The translations under genes and the position numbers were made by a program. From JAABRU01 sp964505535 (lineage in GTDB: Bacteria > Desulfobacterota > Desulfobacteria > Desulfobacterales > Desulfococcaceae): a stretch of 5,769 nt of DNA. The notes under the pieces were generated by a model. The model ran no database searches and had not been told where the DNA came from. It saw only the letters and a program-made list of their open reading frames with translations. This document shows, piece by piece, positions 5,660 through 5,769 of this stretch (within the stretch, counting starts at the first letter, position 1; every line of letters begins with the position of its first letter). The stretch lies in assembly GCA_964505535.1 (NCBI GenBank), contig CAZDIU010000324.1:1-5769 (forward strand), written 5' to 3'.

Positions 5660-5687
5660 AATGGGGAAAAATTCCCCATTTTTTTTT
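5660..5687 (+). terminator. Intrinsic-terminator-like hairpin with T-run, facing right
   Basis: The plus strand shows a perfect 9-bp inverted repeat, AATGGGGAA (5660-5668) and TTCCCCATT (5672-5680), with a 3-base loop, running directly into nine consecutive T residues (5679-5687). This is the classical shape of a rho-independent terminator on the plus strand. No plus-strand gene precedes it in the window. On the minus strand the 3' side reads only TTGATT, so it would be weak in the operon's direction and may instead be a folded leader or operator element. Confidence 0.5.
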
Positions 5688-5733
5688 CGGAACAAATATT
5701 TTGACCTGGCACTGCTGTTTATATACAGACTGG

Positions 5734-5769
5734 TGTTAGGTGTCAGGTGTTCAGTTGTTCAGGTTTTAG
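5734..5769. repeat. Heptamer repeats of the same family (right flank, continues past the window)
   Basis: Units tgttagg (5734-5740), tgtcagg (5741-5747), tgttcag (5748-5754), one extra t, tgttcag (5756-5762) and gttttag (5763-5769). The last 14 bases match 26-39 of the left flank at 13 of 14 positions in the same orientation. The block runs to the window edge, so its full length is unknown. Confidence 0.6.

Larger units (their letters stand above)
5389..5769. other. Non-coding upstream region of the operon
   Basis: A 381-base stretch without a convincing gene on either strand. From the kinase outward it contains the putative leader (5389 to about 5453), the sigma-54-like element (5464-5479), an A/T-rich segment (about 5520-5620), a 9-base direct repeat ctgaaatgg at 5575-5583 and 5625-5633 exactly 50 bp apart, three copies of ggggaaa at 5632, 5645 and 5663, the terminator-like hairpin (5660-5687), and the heptamer repeats at the right edge. 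The direct repeats lie about 120-215 bp upstream of the predicted transcription start, within the usual range for activator sites of sigma-54 promoters, but this is only positional inference. Confidence 0.6.

Noticed and set aside
5707..5722. TGGCAC on the plus strand as a sigma-54 -24 element
   Set aside because: The required GC at the -12 position is missing; the sequence there is T/A.
5701..5727. Plus-strand sigma-70-like promoter, TTGACC and TATACA
   Set aside because: The spacer is only 15 bp and no downstream gene is visible in the window, so it is too weak to list.

Overview
The window holds one leftward (minus-strand) gene cluster of six genes, bracketed by two non-coding flanks rich in repeats and hairpins. 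In transcription order it encodes: a membrane-bound sensor histidine kinase (5388-3652), three stand-alone receiver-domain response regulators (3572-3135, 3124-2711, 2644-2228), a TauE/SafE-family (formerly DUF81) anion permease (2182-902), and a 228-residue protein with one membrane segment at each end that I do not recognise (902-216). Gaps run from 79 nt down to a 1-nt TAATG overlap, all genes point the same way, and no convincing gene lies on the plus strand, so a single operon is the simplest reading.

The protein style, mid-range base composition (about half G+C by eye), short REP-like and heptamer repeats, and the pairing of dCache kinases with several CheY-like regulators and a DUF81 permease suggest a sulfate-reducing Desulfobacterota bacterium (Desulfobacteraceae-like, formerly Deltaproteobacteria). 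This is inference from gene content. No rRNA, tRNA or other taxonomic marker is present.

Region by region: 1-215 is the 3' flank of the operon. It holds heptamer repeats folded into an inverted repeat (19-70) and a 77-bp nested inverted repeat (128-204) that probably ends transcription. 216-5388 is the operon. 5389-5769 is the 5' flank, with a candidate sigma-54 (-24/-12) promoter facing the kinase (5464-5479), several short direct repeats, a terminator-like hairpin facing the opposite way (5660-5687), and a second block of the same heptamer repeats at the extreme right end (5734-5769).

Working model (inference): the kinase senses a small periplasmic ligand through its dCache domain and phosphorylates one or more of the three receivers. 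These have no DNA-binding or enzymatic output domain, so they must act by protein contact, as phosphate relays or sinks, or directly on the transport proteins. The permease would move a sulfur oxyanion (sulfite, sulfate or thiosulfate) or an organosulfonate, and the translationally coupled two-TM protein is a candidate accessory subunit. The most interesting points are this signalling-plus-transport combination, the degenerate middle receiver, the unrecognised coupled membrane protein, and the structured flanks.
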